From Planctomycetota bacterium (GTDB taxonomy: Bacteria; Planctomycetota; Planctomycetia; Pirellulales; Pirellulaceae), in contig JAPLNL010000100.1 in NCBI GenBank assembly GCA_026692905.1, positions 1 through 52,657 of the forward strand: a stretch of 52,657 nt of DNA. Direction: 5' to 3'. Below are positions 20,943 to 27,982 of the stretch, piece after piece. Under the pieces are notes generated by a model. The model had not been told where the DNA came from, made no database searches, and worked only from the letters and a program-made list of their open reading frames with translations. Positions within the stretch are counted from its first letter, which is position 1. Each line of letters begins with the position of its first letter. The position numbers were made by a program, and so were the translations under genes.

Positions 20943-21110
20943 CTAGGTATATTGGAACCCGCCGCTAGCCTTAAAGCCCAGCCTGGGGCCCACTTGATCG
21001 GGCAGATCGAATCCGGAACCCTGAGATAATTGCAATGGGACGATGGCAGCCTCGGGGTACTTGGTAGAATACCACGAACCGTAAAGCCACTCTTGCGGAA
21101 TCCGCGATAG
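20943..21110 (-). pseudogene. possible gene remnant of unknown family
   Basis: On the minus strand the frame ending at 20943 encodes a protein-like segment: IPQEWLYGSWYSTKYPEAA, then VPLQLSQGSGFDLPDQVGP, then RLGFKASGGFQ and a stop. Composition and codon pattern look coding, unlike the flanks. No credible start is found unless it overlaps the ABC permease start. It may be the 3' end of a decayed gene, or a small unrecognised gene. I do not recognise the family. Confidence 0.35.
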
Positions 21111-21150
21111 CTTAGTGCGTGATCCAACGTTATCCTTCCAAAGAACATCC

Positions 21151-21960
21151 ATGATACGACGTCCTATTCCTGCGTGGCTCTTTTGGCTACTCGCCATTGG
21201 CGGAGTTGCGGTGCTGCTGAGTGCCTACGAAGTGGTTTCGGCACGGCAAACACGAATCAATCCACTTCAAACCACCATTCCATCCTTCCAGAAGCTCGGC
21301 GAAGGCCTAAAGCAGATTTTCCAACCGCAGGGGCTGGCCGAGAACCCAAAGCCTGCCATGTTCTGGGTGGACATTCGCGCTACGCTATGGCGACTGATTA
21401 TCGGTTTGGGCGTTGGTGTGATCGCCTCGATTGTTGTTGGCATCTTGATGGGAGCTTATCGATGGATCGAAGCACCGCTCAGTCCTGTGGTTATGTTTCT
21501 CGCTAAAATCCCACCGACCGCCATGATGCCAATCTACTTTGCGGTTGTTGGGACAGATCAAAAGATGTTCACTTCGATGGTGGCTCTCGGCATCTTTTTT
21601 TCGATGACGCAGTCGATTTACCAAGCCGTGAGGCAGGACGTTAGCGATGAGGCGATCAACAAAGCTTATACGCTCGGTGCATCCGAAATGGAAATCATCT
21701 ACGAAGTCATCTGGAAGCAAATTCTACCGAAGATTATCGATAGCGTTCGATTGCAGATTGGACCTGCGATGGTCTTTTTGTTAGCTGCGGAAATGGTGGT
21801 TGGCAGCGCTGGGTTGGGCTACCAGATCCGGATGCAGTCTCGCATCTTGAATATGAGTGTTGTCTATGTTTACTTGGCGATCTTGGCCATCGTTGGATTG
21901 ATTGCAGAGTGGGGGCTTGCGACACTTCGCCGGAAACTTTGCCCTTGGTACGTTGACTAG
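21151..21960 (+). CDS. ABC transporter permease (SsuC/TauC type)
   Basis: The 269-residue product (from the ATG at 21151; a GTG at 21115 is an alternative) has an N-terminal membrane helix (PAWLFWLLAIGGVAVLL). The BPD_transp_1 region then carries the EAA-type loop motif near ~175-195 (EAINKAYTLGASEMEIIYEVIWKQ, read in two parts), preceding the coupling helix. Five or six membrane helices are apparent. This arrangement matches permeases for nitrate, sulfonate, taurine and related importers, including those linked to urea carboxylase clusters. The ATPase gene follows after 19 bases, so the two form an importer core. No substrate-binding protein is in the window, and the substrate cannot be assigned. 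Confidence 0.9.
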   Translation: MIRRPIPAWLFWLLAIGGVAVLLSAYEVVSARQTRINPLQTTIPSFQKLGEGLKQIFQPQGLAENPKPAMFWVDIRATLWRLIIGLGVGVIASIVVGILMGAYRWIEAPLSPVVMFLAKIPPTAMMPIYFAVVGTDQKMFTSMVALGIFFSMTQSIYQAVRQDVSDEAINKAYTLGASEMEIIYEVIWKQILPKIIDSVRLQIGPAMVFLLAAEMVVGSAGLGYQIRMQSRILNMSVVYVYLAILAIVGLIAEWGLATLRRKLCPWYVD

Positions 21961-21979
21961 TCTTCGATAGGAAACTTGC

Positions 21980-22897
21980 GTGAGCGAATTCGCACTAGAA
22001 ATTAAATCATTGAGTCACGTTTTCGGTTCGTATCGAGTTCTTGACAACATCAATTTGCAGGTACTTCCCGGCCAAATCGTGGCTGTGGTAGGACCGAGTG
22101 GATGCGGCAAAAGCACGCTTCTCAAAGCCATCTTGGGAACGCATCCACCAACCCAAGGCGAGATACTTACAGATGGGATGCCTGTTCGTGGGCCAAATCG
22201 CAACGTTGGCATCGTCTATCAAAACTATGCCCTTTACGATTTCATGACCGCCGAAAAAAACGTAAGTTTTGGGTTGAAGCTGGACGAGACATCGTTGCCG
22301 ATGCGCTTTTTGGGTCCCCGCAAGTACTTCGCAAAGCGACGACAGCACTTTGAAAAGTCACGCGCGTTTCTACATCAAGTAGGACTCTCAGACGCTTGCG
22401 GCAAGTACCCTAATGAGATGTCAGGCGGAATGAAACAGCGAGTGGCGGTGGCTCAAGCGTTCATCATGCGTCCCAAAATCGTCTTGCTCGATGAGCCGTT
22501 TGGAGCGCTGGACGAAGCCATGCGCGAGGACTTGCAAATCATGTTGCTTCGCTTTTATCAAGAGAACTTGATCGCAAAGCGGGAGGGGAGACGCCCAGAG
22601 TACACGATCCTTATGGTGACCCATGAATTGAACGAAGCCATCTATGTCGCCGATCGAGTGATTGGCCTATCTCGTTTTCACACTCAAGGTGAAAACGGAG
22701 CTGCAATCGTTTACGATCGGCCCTGCCCTGTCTTTCGCCCGGACGATCCACGTGACTTCTCCAAGTTCGTTGAGCAACGAGAAGAGCTTCGTAAAGCGGT
22801 TTTTGATGAAACGTTTATCAAGGACCGAAACGACTATGTGACGTTTTGGAGGGAGCTTGGCAATCTAGCCGACAGCGTGGCTTCGATCAAAAAATGA
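21980..22897 (+). CDS. ABC transporter ATP-binding protein (nitrate/sulfonate/taurine type)
   Basis: All ABC motifs are present: Walker A GPSGCGKST (38-46), Q-loop VYQNYALY (~79-86), signature MSGGMKQR (147-154), Walker B VLLDEPFGALDE (168-179) and H-loop VTHELNEAIY. Two insertions distinguish it from short SsuB-like ATPases: residues ~105-130, rich in Arg/Lys/Phe, and a segment after the D-loop (YQENLIAKREGRRPEY). A C-terminal extension of ~60 residues ends NDYVTFWRELGN. The start is GTG, with AGGAAA about 6 bases upstream. It powers uptake through the preceding permease. The length (305 residues) and insertions resemble ATPases of urea-carboxylase-associated importers, but this is an impression only. 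Confidence 0.92.
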   Translation: MSEFALEIKSLSHVFGSYRVLDNINLQVLPGQIVAVVGPSGCGKSTLLKAILGTHPPTQGEILTDGMPVRGPNRNVGIVYQNYALYDFMTAEKNVSFGLKLDETSLPMRFLGPRKYFAKRRQHFEKSRAFLHQVGLSDACGKYPNEMSGGMKQRVAVAQAFIMRPKIVLLDEPFGALDEAMREDLQIMLLRFYQENLIAKREGRRPEYTILMVTHELNEAIYVADRVIGLSRFHTQGENGAAIVYDRPCPVFRPDDPRDFSKFVEQREELRKAVFDETFIKDRNDYVTFWRELGNLADSVASIKK

Positions 22898-22956
22898 GCT
22901 GCTGGCGCTAATGCAGGAAGTCTTAAGTTCCTTTCGCTTTTTAATCCAACTTAACC

Positions 22957-22992
22957 TCGTTCCAGGTCTCTGCCAGCAGAGACCTGGAACGA
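22957..22992. repeat. perfect 16-bp-arm palindrome after the ABC operon
   Basis: Arms reading tcgttccaggtctctg and its reverse complement surround a ccag loop. It belongs to the 'cgttcc(c)agg...cctggaacg' family of dispersed palindromes; related copies lie near 23247 (degenerate) and at 25439-25463. Being 60 bases after the ATPase stop, it could also act as a transcription terminator or mRNA stabiliser. Confidence 0.75.
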
Positions 22993-23192
22993 AGAACAAC
23001 CGACTTAAGTCTCTTTTTTTGCCGAAAAAACGAAAGAAGGCGAAAGAAAATCGAATCGATGCTCGTTAAGCCTCTATTACCGTTGGTCGTCAGGCTATTG
23101 AGTTGCGTCGAGCCTTTGACCAAAGCGAACCCATTTGCTCCAACGCCTCTTTTTTTCGGATCTTTTCGTTTATTCGGCTCAATAGCCCAATC

Positions 23193-23219
23193 AAAAACCT
23201 GTAGGAACGTCAGGTTTTT
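23193..23219. terminator. symmetrical terminator-like hairpin
   Basis: Perfect 9-bp arms aaaaacctg and caggttttt flank a nine-base loop, with an A-run on one side and a T-run on the other. It could therefore stop transcription in either direction. It lies ~300 bases after the ABC operon and ~210 before the next gene. Confidence 0.5.
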
Positions 23220-23427
23220 AGCACTAGCCGCGACGATTATGTTTACCTCGTCCCCAGGCTCCGCCTAGGCTGAGCGACAAATGGAATTTGGTAATTTGTT
23301 TTGTTGCGAGTTTTGTTCCAGATGAGAGCTGGATTCGTTTTCCTAATCTTGCTATTCCACGGTGAATGTCTTACCATTTGAGGTCCACTGGCTTCAGAAA
23401 TCGTGCCCAAATACAAAGGATTCTAGA

Positions 23428-25221
23428 ATGCGTCTTCGCTTCCTTTCCGCCAAAACGTTTTTGTTAGCGACTCTCCTCACTTGGGGATTGGTCTCATCCA
23501 TGGCGGCAGTCTATGCAGCCAATAACGAAGCGACTCACAAGCAGGCTCGAAGCATTGCTCCGATGGTCGAAGGTCGGCCAGTCAAATTGGAGACTTTTTG
23601 CGTCGGTCCCGACAACAATCTTTGGATGTGTTGCGCCGGGACAGGAGCCGATAAAGGCTTGGTGATGGTATACAGCGGAGAGGGTGAAATGCTTCACTCG
23701 TTCCCACTGAAATTTATTCCACAAGCTTTGAACTTCTCGCCGGATGGAAAGCTCTTTGTGGCCGGCTCGGGCAAGGTTGCAAAGATGACTTCGGAAGGCA
23801 GAGTTGAGATCGAAATCGACGCGCCAAACATAGGCAATCAAGAAGAAGCTCTCGCGGCACTGAAGAAGGAAAACGAAAGGCGAGTCAAGGAACAGACGAA
23901 AGCAGCTAAAGCGCAGCTCGATCGTTTGGAAGAGCAGATTGCCAAGCTAGAAATTGTTCCTGACGACGAAGAGGAAAAGGCAAAGTCACGTCGCGAACGT
24001 CGACTGAAATTGCTCAATGTTTCCAAAAAGCAATTTGAAGACGCCGCGTCCAACATGGCACAGGCAGTCGATCCATCGGGCTCCATGGCCAGATGGGCCA
24101 ATGCGACTGGTCTAGCCGCCACGGAAGATGACGTCTTTGTTTCTTGCCCGATGTTGACCGGATTTGGTTACGCAATTTGGCGACTCGATCATAACTTGGA
24201 AAACGCCAAGTCGATAATGGATGGAGTTGGAGGTTGTTGCGGGCAATTGGACATTCAGACCGATGGTGAGAATCTCCTTGTTGCTGAGAACACCAAATTT
24301 CAGGTTGGCTTCTACGATCGTGATGGCAAGCGACTCAATAGCTGGGGAAAACGCTCTCGCAATGACGACGAAGGATTTGGCTCCTGCTGCAACCCGATGA
24401 ATGTTCGATGCTGCAGCAACGGCGAAATTTTGACCGCTGAATCCAGCATCGGTCACATCAAACGTTTCAGTCAAGCGGGTGAGTATCTCGGATTTGTAGG
24501 AACGGCCAAGGTTGCTGGCGGATGCAAGCACGTTGCCATCGGTTTCGATCCGACTCGGAATTGGCACTACATGATGAACGAAGACCGTTCGCACGTTGCC
24601 GTATTGGTGCCACGTAAAGATGCACCAGCTGAGTCGGAAGATGAAAAACTGTCCCGTGAAGCGCTGGCATTGTTGGGCAAAAACATCTATGGAACTTGGG
24701 AAATCACGTCAGAAAAAGTTGACACCAAGGACCAGGATCTAGGATCGATGGCCAACTACATTCAAAGCGGCTTCGCTCACATGGAATTTGCTCCAGACGG
24801 TAAGCTTGTCAAAGGATCCAAGGGAGCGAAGTCAGCCAAGGCCGGGGGCGAAGTTCAATCCGATAAAGGCTTGTTCGGTGCCGTTCTATCTGCTGTAACT
24901 GGTAGTGATGAGCAAGCGGCACAGATGATCGCAAGTGGCTCTTCGAAATGGCAAGCCATCCAAGCACATGATGGCAAGCTAGATTTGGTTACGATTGACG
25001 AAGGCGTACAAGGGTTCGGCGCGACGGTCGAGTTCTTGAAAGATGACACTGCTAAGTTTGTGTTCTTTTATGGAGAACCTTCCGCTCCCATTGGCGGAAC
25101 GTTTGTGTTCAAGCGAATCGCGTTGGAAGCTTGCGGACAAGACTGCAAATCAGCTTGTGGCGACGGAGCTTGTGACAAAGAGAAAGAACCAGCTGCCAAA
25201 GAACTAGCTGCCAAAGAATAG
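23428..25221 (+). CDS. secreted NHL-like propeller protein with paired cysteines
   Basis: A signal peptide covers residues 1-30 (cleavage after AAVYA). The mature protein is a six-bladed-type propeller built from NHL-like units such as DNNLWMCC.., FSPDGKLFVAGSGKV.., ENLLVAENTKFQVGFYDRDGK and GEILTAESSIGHIKRFSQAGEYLGFVG. A charged coiled coil (~138-205) is inserted after the second unit. Adjacent Cys pairs occur at 68-69, 270-271, 320-321 and 328-329, with a further Cys at 366, all at equivalent loop positions. A C-terminal domain (~410-575) includes a GTWEITSEK strand. The tail (~575-597) has a CGQDCKSACGDGACDKEK cysteine cluster. The function is unknown. The repeated CC pairs suggest metal binding or vicinal disulfides. 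An AAGGA Shine-Dalgarno site supports this start over an upstream in-frame ATG at 23362. Confidence 0.85.
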   Translation: MRLRFLSAKTFLLATLLTWGLVSSMAAVYAANNEATHKQARSIAPMVEGRPVKLETFCVGPDNNLWMCCAGTGADKGLVMVYSGEGEMLHSFPLKFIPQALNFSPDGKLFVAGSGKVAKMTSEGRVEIEIDAPNIGNQEEALAALKKENERRVKEQTKAAKAQLDRLEEQIAKLEIVPDDEEEKAKSRRERRLKLLNVSKKQFEDAASNMAQAVDPSGSMARWANATGLAATEDDVFVSCPMLTGFGYAIWRLDHNLENAKSIMDGVGGCCGQLDIQTDGENLLVAENTKFQVGFYDRDGKRLNSWGKRSRNDDEGFGSCCNPMNVRCCSNGEILTAESSIGHIKRFSQAGEYLGFVGTAKVAGGCKHVAIGFDPTRNWHYMMNEDRSHVAVLVPRKDAPAESEDEKLSREALALLGKNIYGTWEITSEKVDTKDQDLGSMANYIQSGFAHMEFAPDGKLVKGSKGAKSAKAGGEVQSDKGLFGAVLSAVTGSDEQAAQMIASGSSKWQAIQAHDGKLDLVTIDEGVQGFGATVEFLKDDTAKFVFFYGEPSAPIGGTFVFKRIALEACGQDCKSACGDGACDKEKEPAAKELAAKE

Positions 25222-25245
25222 TTTTTTGGGATAGTGTTTTTGCTA

Positions 25246-25285
25246 GGCCGAGGTTGGGAGTATGCCTTCTGACCCCGGCCTTTTT
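25246..25285 (+). terminator. rho-independent terminator after the NHL-like gene
   Basis: Arms ggccgaggt and accccggcc (8 of 9 paired) enclose a 17-base loop and are followed by TTTTT. It lies 24 bases after the stop codon of the propeller gene. Confidence 0.7.
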
Positions 25286-25323
25286 CGTTGCGAAGCACAT
25301 CCTCATTTATTTTCTTATCAATT

Positions 25324-25396
25324 AGCCGATGGGCGATAGCCCCGGTTCTCGACGAATGTCGAGCAAATGGAAAACCGGGGCTAGCGCCCAACGGCT
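25324..25396. repeat. 73-base nested dispersed palindrome
   Basis: Outer arms of 24 bases (25324-25347 and 25373-25396, 22 of 24 paired) read agccgatgggcgatagcccc.. and its complement. An inner hairpin ctcgac/gtcgag lies at 25348-25363. A second, diverged copy is at 42594-42664. This 'GGGCGxTAGCCCCGGTT' palindrome is of a type that recurs in planctomycete genomes. It sits between two convergent genes. Confidence 0.8.
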
Positions 25397-25438
25397 ATTG
25401 GTTTAGCTTACTCGGGAGGAGGAACCTCCGATGCAATG

Positions 25439-25463
25439 CGTTCCCAGCCGGAGCCTGGGAACG
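25439..25463. repeat. short dispersed palindrome (cgttcccag family)
   Basis: Nine-base perfect arms cgttcccag and ctgggaacg flank ccggagc. It is related to the palindrome at 22957-22992 and lies just before the convergent halogenase-like gene end. Confidence 0.6.
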
Positions 25464-25475
25464 AGTTATTGCACA

Positions 25476-25496
25476 AGCATTTAGCATTTAGCATTT
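25476..25496. repeat. three tandem copies of agcattt
   Basis: Three perfect 7-base copies span the 3' end of the halogenase-like gene. They encode its last residues (..LNAKC) and provide its stop codon, so slippage here would alter the C-terminus. Confidence 0.75.
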
Positions 25497-27028
25497 AGTC
25501 GCACGCTGTACTTGGGCGGTGCAGTATGTGGTATTCGTTGTCCGCTCACTGGTGTTAGCAGTCCCACATCGTTCCAGGGTTCGATTGCTCGCCGTATCGA
25601 TTCGATATTGCTTTCTTCGCTCTGGCTCATTAGTTGTTGGTAAGACAGCCTTGCTTTTTCCTTCATCGGATTGATTTCACAGGACAGATAGCCATTGCTC
25701 CAGAGGCTCGGATCGCGGGCCATTGCCCTTTCAAACTGGATTGCCGCGACGAAATACCAGGCGGCAAAAGCGCAGAACGTAGGGAAAGAGGGAAGTGAGC
25801 GATAGCAACCGCCCACGAGTAAATCGATCCATTCGATTTCGCGTCGCAGCTGGTCGTCATAGGCCACCCATCTCGCGGACTGGCTGGAGTCAACGGTACC
25901 TTCGGCGACCAGTAGCTCTGCAATCCGGAGTACTCCGCTCAAGGCATGAGCGATGCCTGTGCTGTGAAGAGGATCGACGAAACCATATGCGGTCGGTAGC
26001 TGCAACCATCCGTCCCCGACAGCACGCCGTCGACATCGACTCAATCGGTCGCTCCATCGCAATGCGCCTTCGCCAGCTTCCAAGGGGTGCGCATTTGACA
26101 ACAGTTCCTTTATCGATGGATACTGTTCGATCCAACGGTTCCATACTTGTAACCCTTCACTCACCGTCCCGATGGTTTTCCAAAATTGGGTTGGCTGGAC
26201 GATACCGACGCTTGTCACACCCGAATCAAATCGCAACATCCACATCCACCCGTTCGCAGCGACGTGGTGTTGAGCGGAATCGTCCGCACAGAACCCGGAT
26301 ACTGGATCGATCGGCGAGGTTGGATTTAACTGATCAGCGAAGCCCTTTACTCCAGTGAAATGCCCAAAAAACGAAGCGGTTTGCGTCTTCATCCAATCGT
26401 CGTCGCGTTGATTACCAAGCCATCTCTGTGAAAAATCGCCACCACCACCAGCATCGATCAGCCAACGTGCCTTCAAGTTTCGCGTGTTTTTTTCGCTACC
26501 GCGATCCATGATTCGAACGCGCCAAATGGAGTCATCGCGGCAAACATCTTCGATCCCAACATTTTCAAACAGTTCGCAACCGCTGGCAACGGATTGACGG
26601 GCGAAGAACGTATCGACATCGCTTCGAAGCCACTGCGTATCGCTCCAATAGTCCGTTTGCGATGCGGCCACCATCAGCGAAGTGGAGTGATCAGGGCAAT
26701 TGCGAAAGGTGCGATCTGGCGAATGAGCGAAATACGTGAAGCCTCGCTTCTTTCCACAGGTTATTTCCGGATACGTTTCTTTCCATGTCCCCCAAGCTGC
26801 CAATGGCCGCAGTTCAGGCATTTGCCATCGATCGGCTAAGTACGCTAACAGAAAATCAGCAGTTGGAGTCGACGACTCGCCTATCGCGAAACGAGGATGG
26901 CTTGCCCTGTCAACAACCGCGACGCGCCAGCCGTTCTTGGCAAGAATTTTTCCTAGGATGGAGCCAGCGAAGCTTGAGCCAACGATTACGGCGTCAAACA
27001 GTGCATTCACAGCGGATTTCCGTTTCAC
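25481..27028 (-). CDS. flavin-dependent halogenase-like FAD oxidoreductase
   Basis: The 515-residue product has a Rossmann FAD site GSSFAG (17-22; VIVGSSFAGS) and a VVDRASHPRFAIGESSTP segment typical of flavin-dependent halogenases. A KKRGFTYF stretch (93-100) includes Lys that could correspond to the halogenase lysine. NGWMWMLRF (259-267) lies where halogenases carry WxWxIP. A GDGW motif (338-341) and FVDPLHSTGIAHAL (350-363) complete the family pattern. Because IP is replaced by LR in the WxW motif, halogenation is uncertain; a hydroxylase or other oxidative role is possible. The GTG start lies inside the 3' end of the radical SAM gene (35-base overlap), so the two are translationally coupled. 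A flavin reductase is not present nearby. Confidence 0.85.
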   Translation of the reverse strand: MKRKSAVNALFDAVIVGSSFAGSILGKILAKNGWRVAVVDRASHPRFAIGESSTPTADFLLAYLADRWQMPELRPLAAWGTWKETYPEITCGKKRGFTYFAHSPDRTFRNCPDHSTSLMVAASQTDYWSDTQWLRSDVDTFFARQSVASGCELFENVGIEDVCRDDSIWRVRIMDRGSEKNTRNLKARWLIDAGGGGDFSQRWLGNQRDDDWMKTQTASFFGHFTGVKGFADQLNPTSPIDPVSGFCADDSAQHHVAANGWMWMLRFDSGVTSVGIVQPTQFWKTIGTVSEGLQVWNRWIEQYPSIKELLSNAHPLEAGEGALRWSDRLSRCRRRAVGDGWLQLPTAYGFVDPLHSTGIAHALSGVLRIAELLVAEGTVDSSQSARWVAYDDQLRREIEWIDLLVGGCYRSLPSFPTFCAFAAWYFVAAIQFERAMARDPSLWSNGYLSCEINPMKEKARLSYQQLMSQSEESNIESIRRAIEPWNDVGLLTPVSGQRIPHTAPPKYSVRLNAKC

Positions 27029-27974
27029 CTAGCGAAAGAATTCTTAGTTCGCGATTGCATCGCGCGATATGCTTGCCGAGCGATTCACGGCACTGAGGGC
27101 AGCCACCCTGCCAGTTTTCAAAATCCCAAAGATCGAACTCAACGGTGGTGTTCCCTGGGGAAGCAACTCCAGCCGAACCAATTTCACTTCGGCTGAAGGA
27201 TTGATATAGCTCTCGAATCATCGCCACGGTTGGCAGTTGGTACTCTTCCGATTTGATCATTCGATCGATCCAACCATTGCCTGCTCTCAAAGGAATAATG
27301 CTAATATGTCGAACTTGCCGTTCCATCGCGTAAGCGACCGTTTTCCAAGTCCAATCAACCGATTCTTTTCGATCGACCCCAGGTGGATGGAGCAAGACAA
27401 AGACACGAACGTCAATATTCAGGCTTTGGCATTTTGCGACAGCTCGATCAAAGTCGGCGAGACTCATCCCCTTGTTCATGATTTCGATCGCATTGGGATG
27501 GATCGTCTCAAGTCCCATCGCAACCTCAAGCTGACCGGGAATGGCCTTCGAAAACGAAGCCATTCGATCGTCACAAAAACGTGGATGGTTCTCGACGATT
27601 ACACGTTCAAATGGAGAGCAGTGTTCTGCGATCGACTTCAAGTCCTCGGTCGGAATCGATCGGGAATCGAAAAAGTTACTTGCGTTGTAGAGTTTGAGCC
27701 AGCGTCTGCCATTCGAACGCTCCTGCTTTAACACTTGGTCCAATTGAAAGGGAATGGCACCGACCGGTGTGTTGCCCGGGGAAGTGTATTGCCATAGGTC
27801 GCACATCGAACAGCGGAACGGGCACTCTGCGCCGGTCAAAAAGACGGTAGTTGTGTCAACATCGCCACCAAGTCCGTCCGGTTCTAGAGCGCGAAGGACT
27901 TTTGGAATCGACCATGCGGTAGGGCGCTTGATTTCGGGCCGGAGCAATTCGATTGCTAATTTGTCAGGTTTCAT
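26994..27974 (-). CDS. radical SAM enzyme (TIGR01210/archaeosine-synthase-like)
   Basis: The [4Fe-4S]/SAM motif is CPFRCSMC (C51-x3-C55-x2-C58 from the ATG at 27974). It is followed by a YNASNFFD strand, a VIVENHPRF strand, an AMGLETIHPNAIEIMNKG block and a VFVLLHPPGV strand. These blocks match the radical SAM family that includes TIGR01210 and archaeosine synthase-like enzymes, in which GLET.N...I..INKG and a KPP strand recur. Six cysteines cluster at the C-terminus (CPQC, a later C, and CEC), suggesting a zinc ribbon or auxiliary cluster. A GTG at 27983 that overlaps the stop of the preceding gene (TAGTG) is the alternative start. It is the middle gene of a three-gene coupled operon. The substrate is unknown. 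Confidence 0.88.
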   Translation of the reverse strand: MKPDKLAIELLRPEIKRPTAWSIPKVLRALEPDGLGGDVDTTTVFLTGAECPFRCSMCDLWQYTSPGNTPVGAIPFQLDQVLKQERSNGRRWLKLYNASNFFDSRSIPTEDLKSIAEHCSPFERVIVENHPRFCDDRMASFSKAIPGQLEVAMGLETIHPNAIEIMNKGMSLADFDRAVAKCQSLNIDVRVFVLLHPPGVDRKESVDWTWKTVAYAMERQVRHISIIPLRAGNGWIDRMIKSEEYQLPTVAMIRELYQSFSRSEIGSAGVASPGNTTVEFDLWDFENWQGGCPQCRESLGKHIARCNRELRILSLGETEIRCECTV

Positions 27975-27982
27975 GGCTCCCA

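Larger units (their letters stand above)
20556..21150. other. 595-base gap between the divergent PEP-CTERM and ABC permease genes
   Basis: The gap holds a 7-bp-arm inverted repeat at 20716-20736, a perfect 25-bp-arm hairpin at 20871-20930, and a protein-like remnant on the minus strand at 20943-21110 (listed separately). Promoters for both flanking genes must lie here, but I could not fix -35/-10 boxes with confidence. Confidence 0.6.
22898..23427. other. 530-base gap between the ABC operon and the NHL-like gene
   Basis: Contents: the palindrome at 22957-22992, a terminator-like hairpin at 23193-23219 and a degenerate palindrome copy near 23243-23270. The rest shows no coding pattern I trust. 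The promoter of the NHL-like gene should lie in the last ~150 bases. A good AAGGA site lies 8 bases before its ATG at 23428. Confidence 0.5.

Noticed and set aside
20931-21114. possible guanidine-type or other riboswitch before the ABC importer
   Set aside because: The importer resembles types sometimes riboswitch-controlled, but I could not match the guanidine-I consensus or any conserved riboswitch core.
20740-21148. two short frames sharing TTRKLVN and SLACASC peptides
   Set aside because: Both are created by the perfect palindrome at 20871-20930 read on the two strands.
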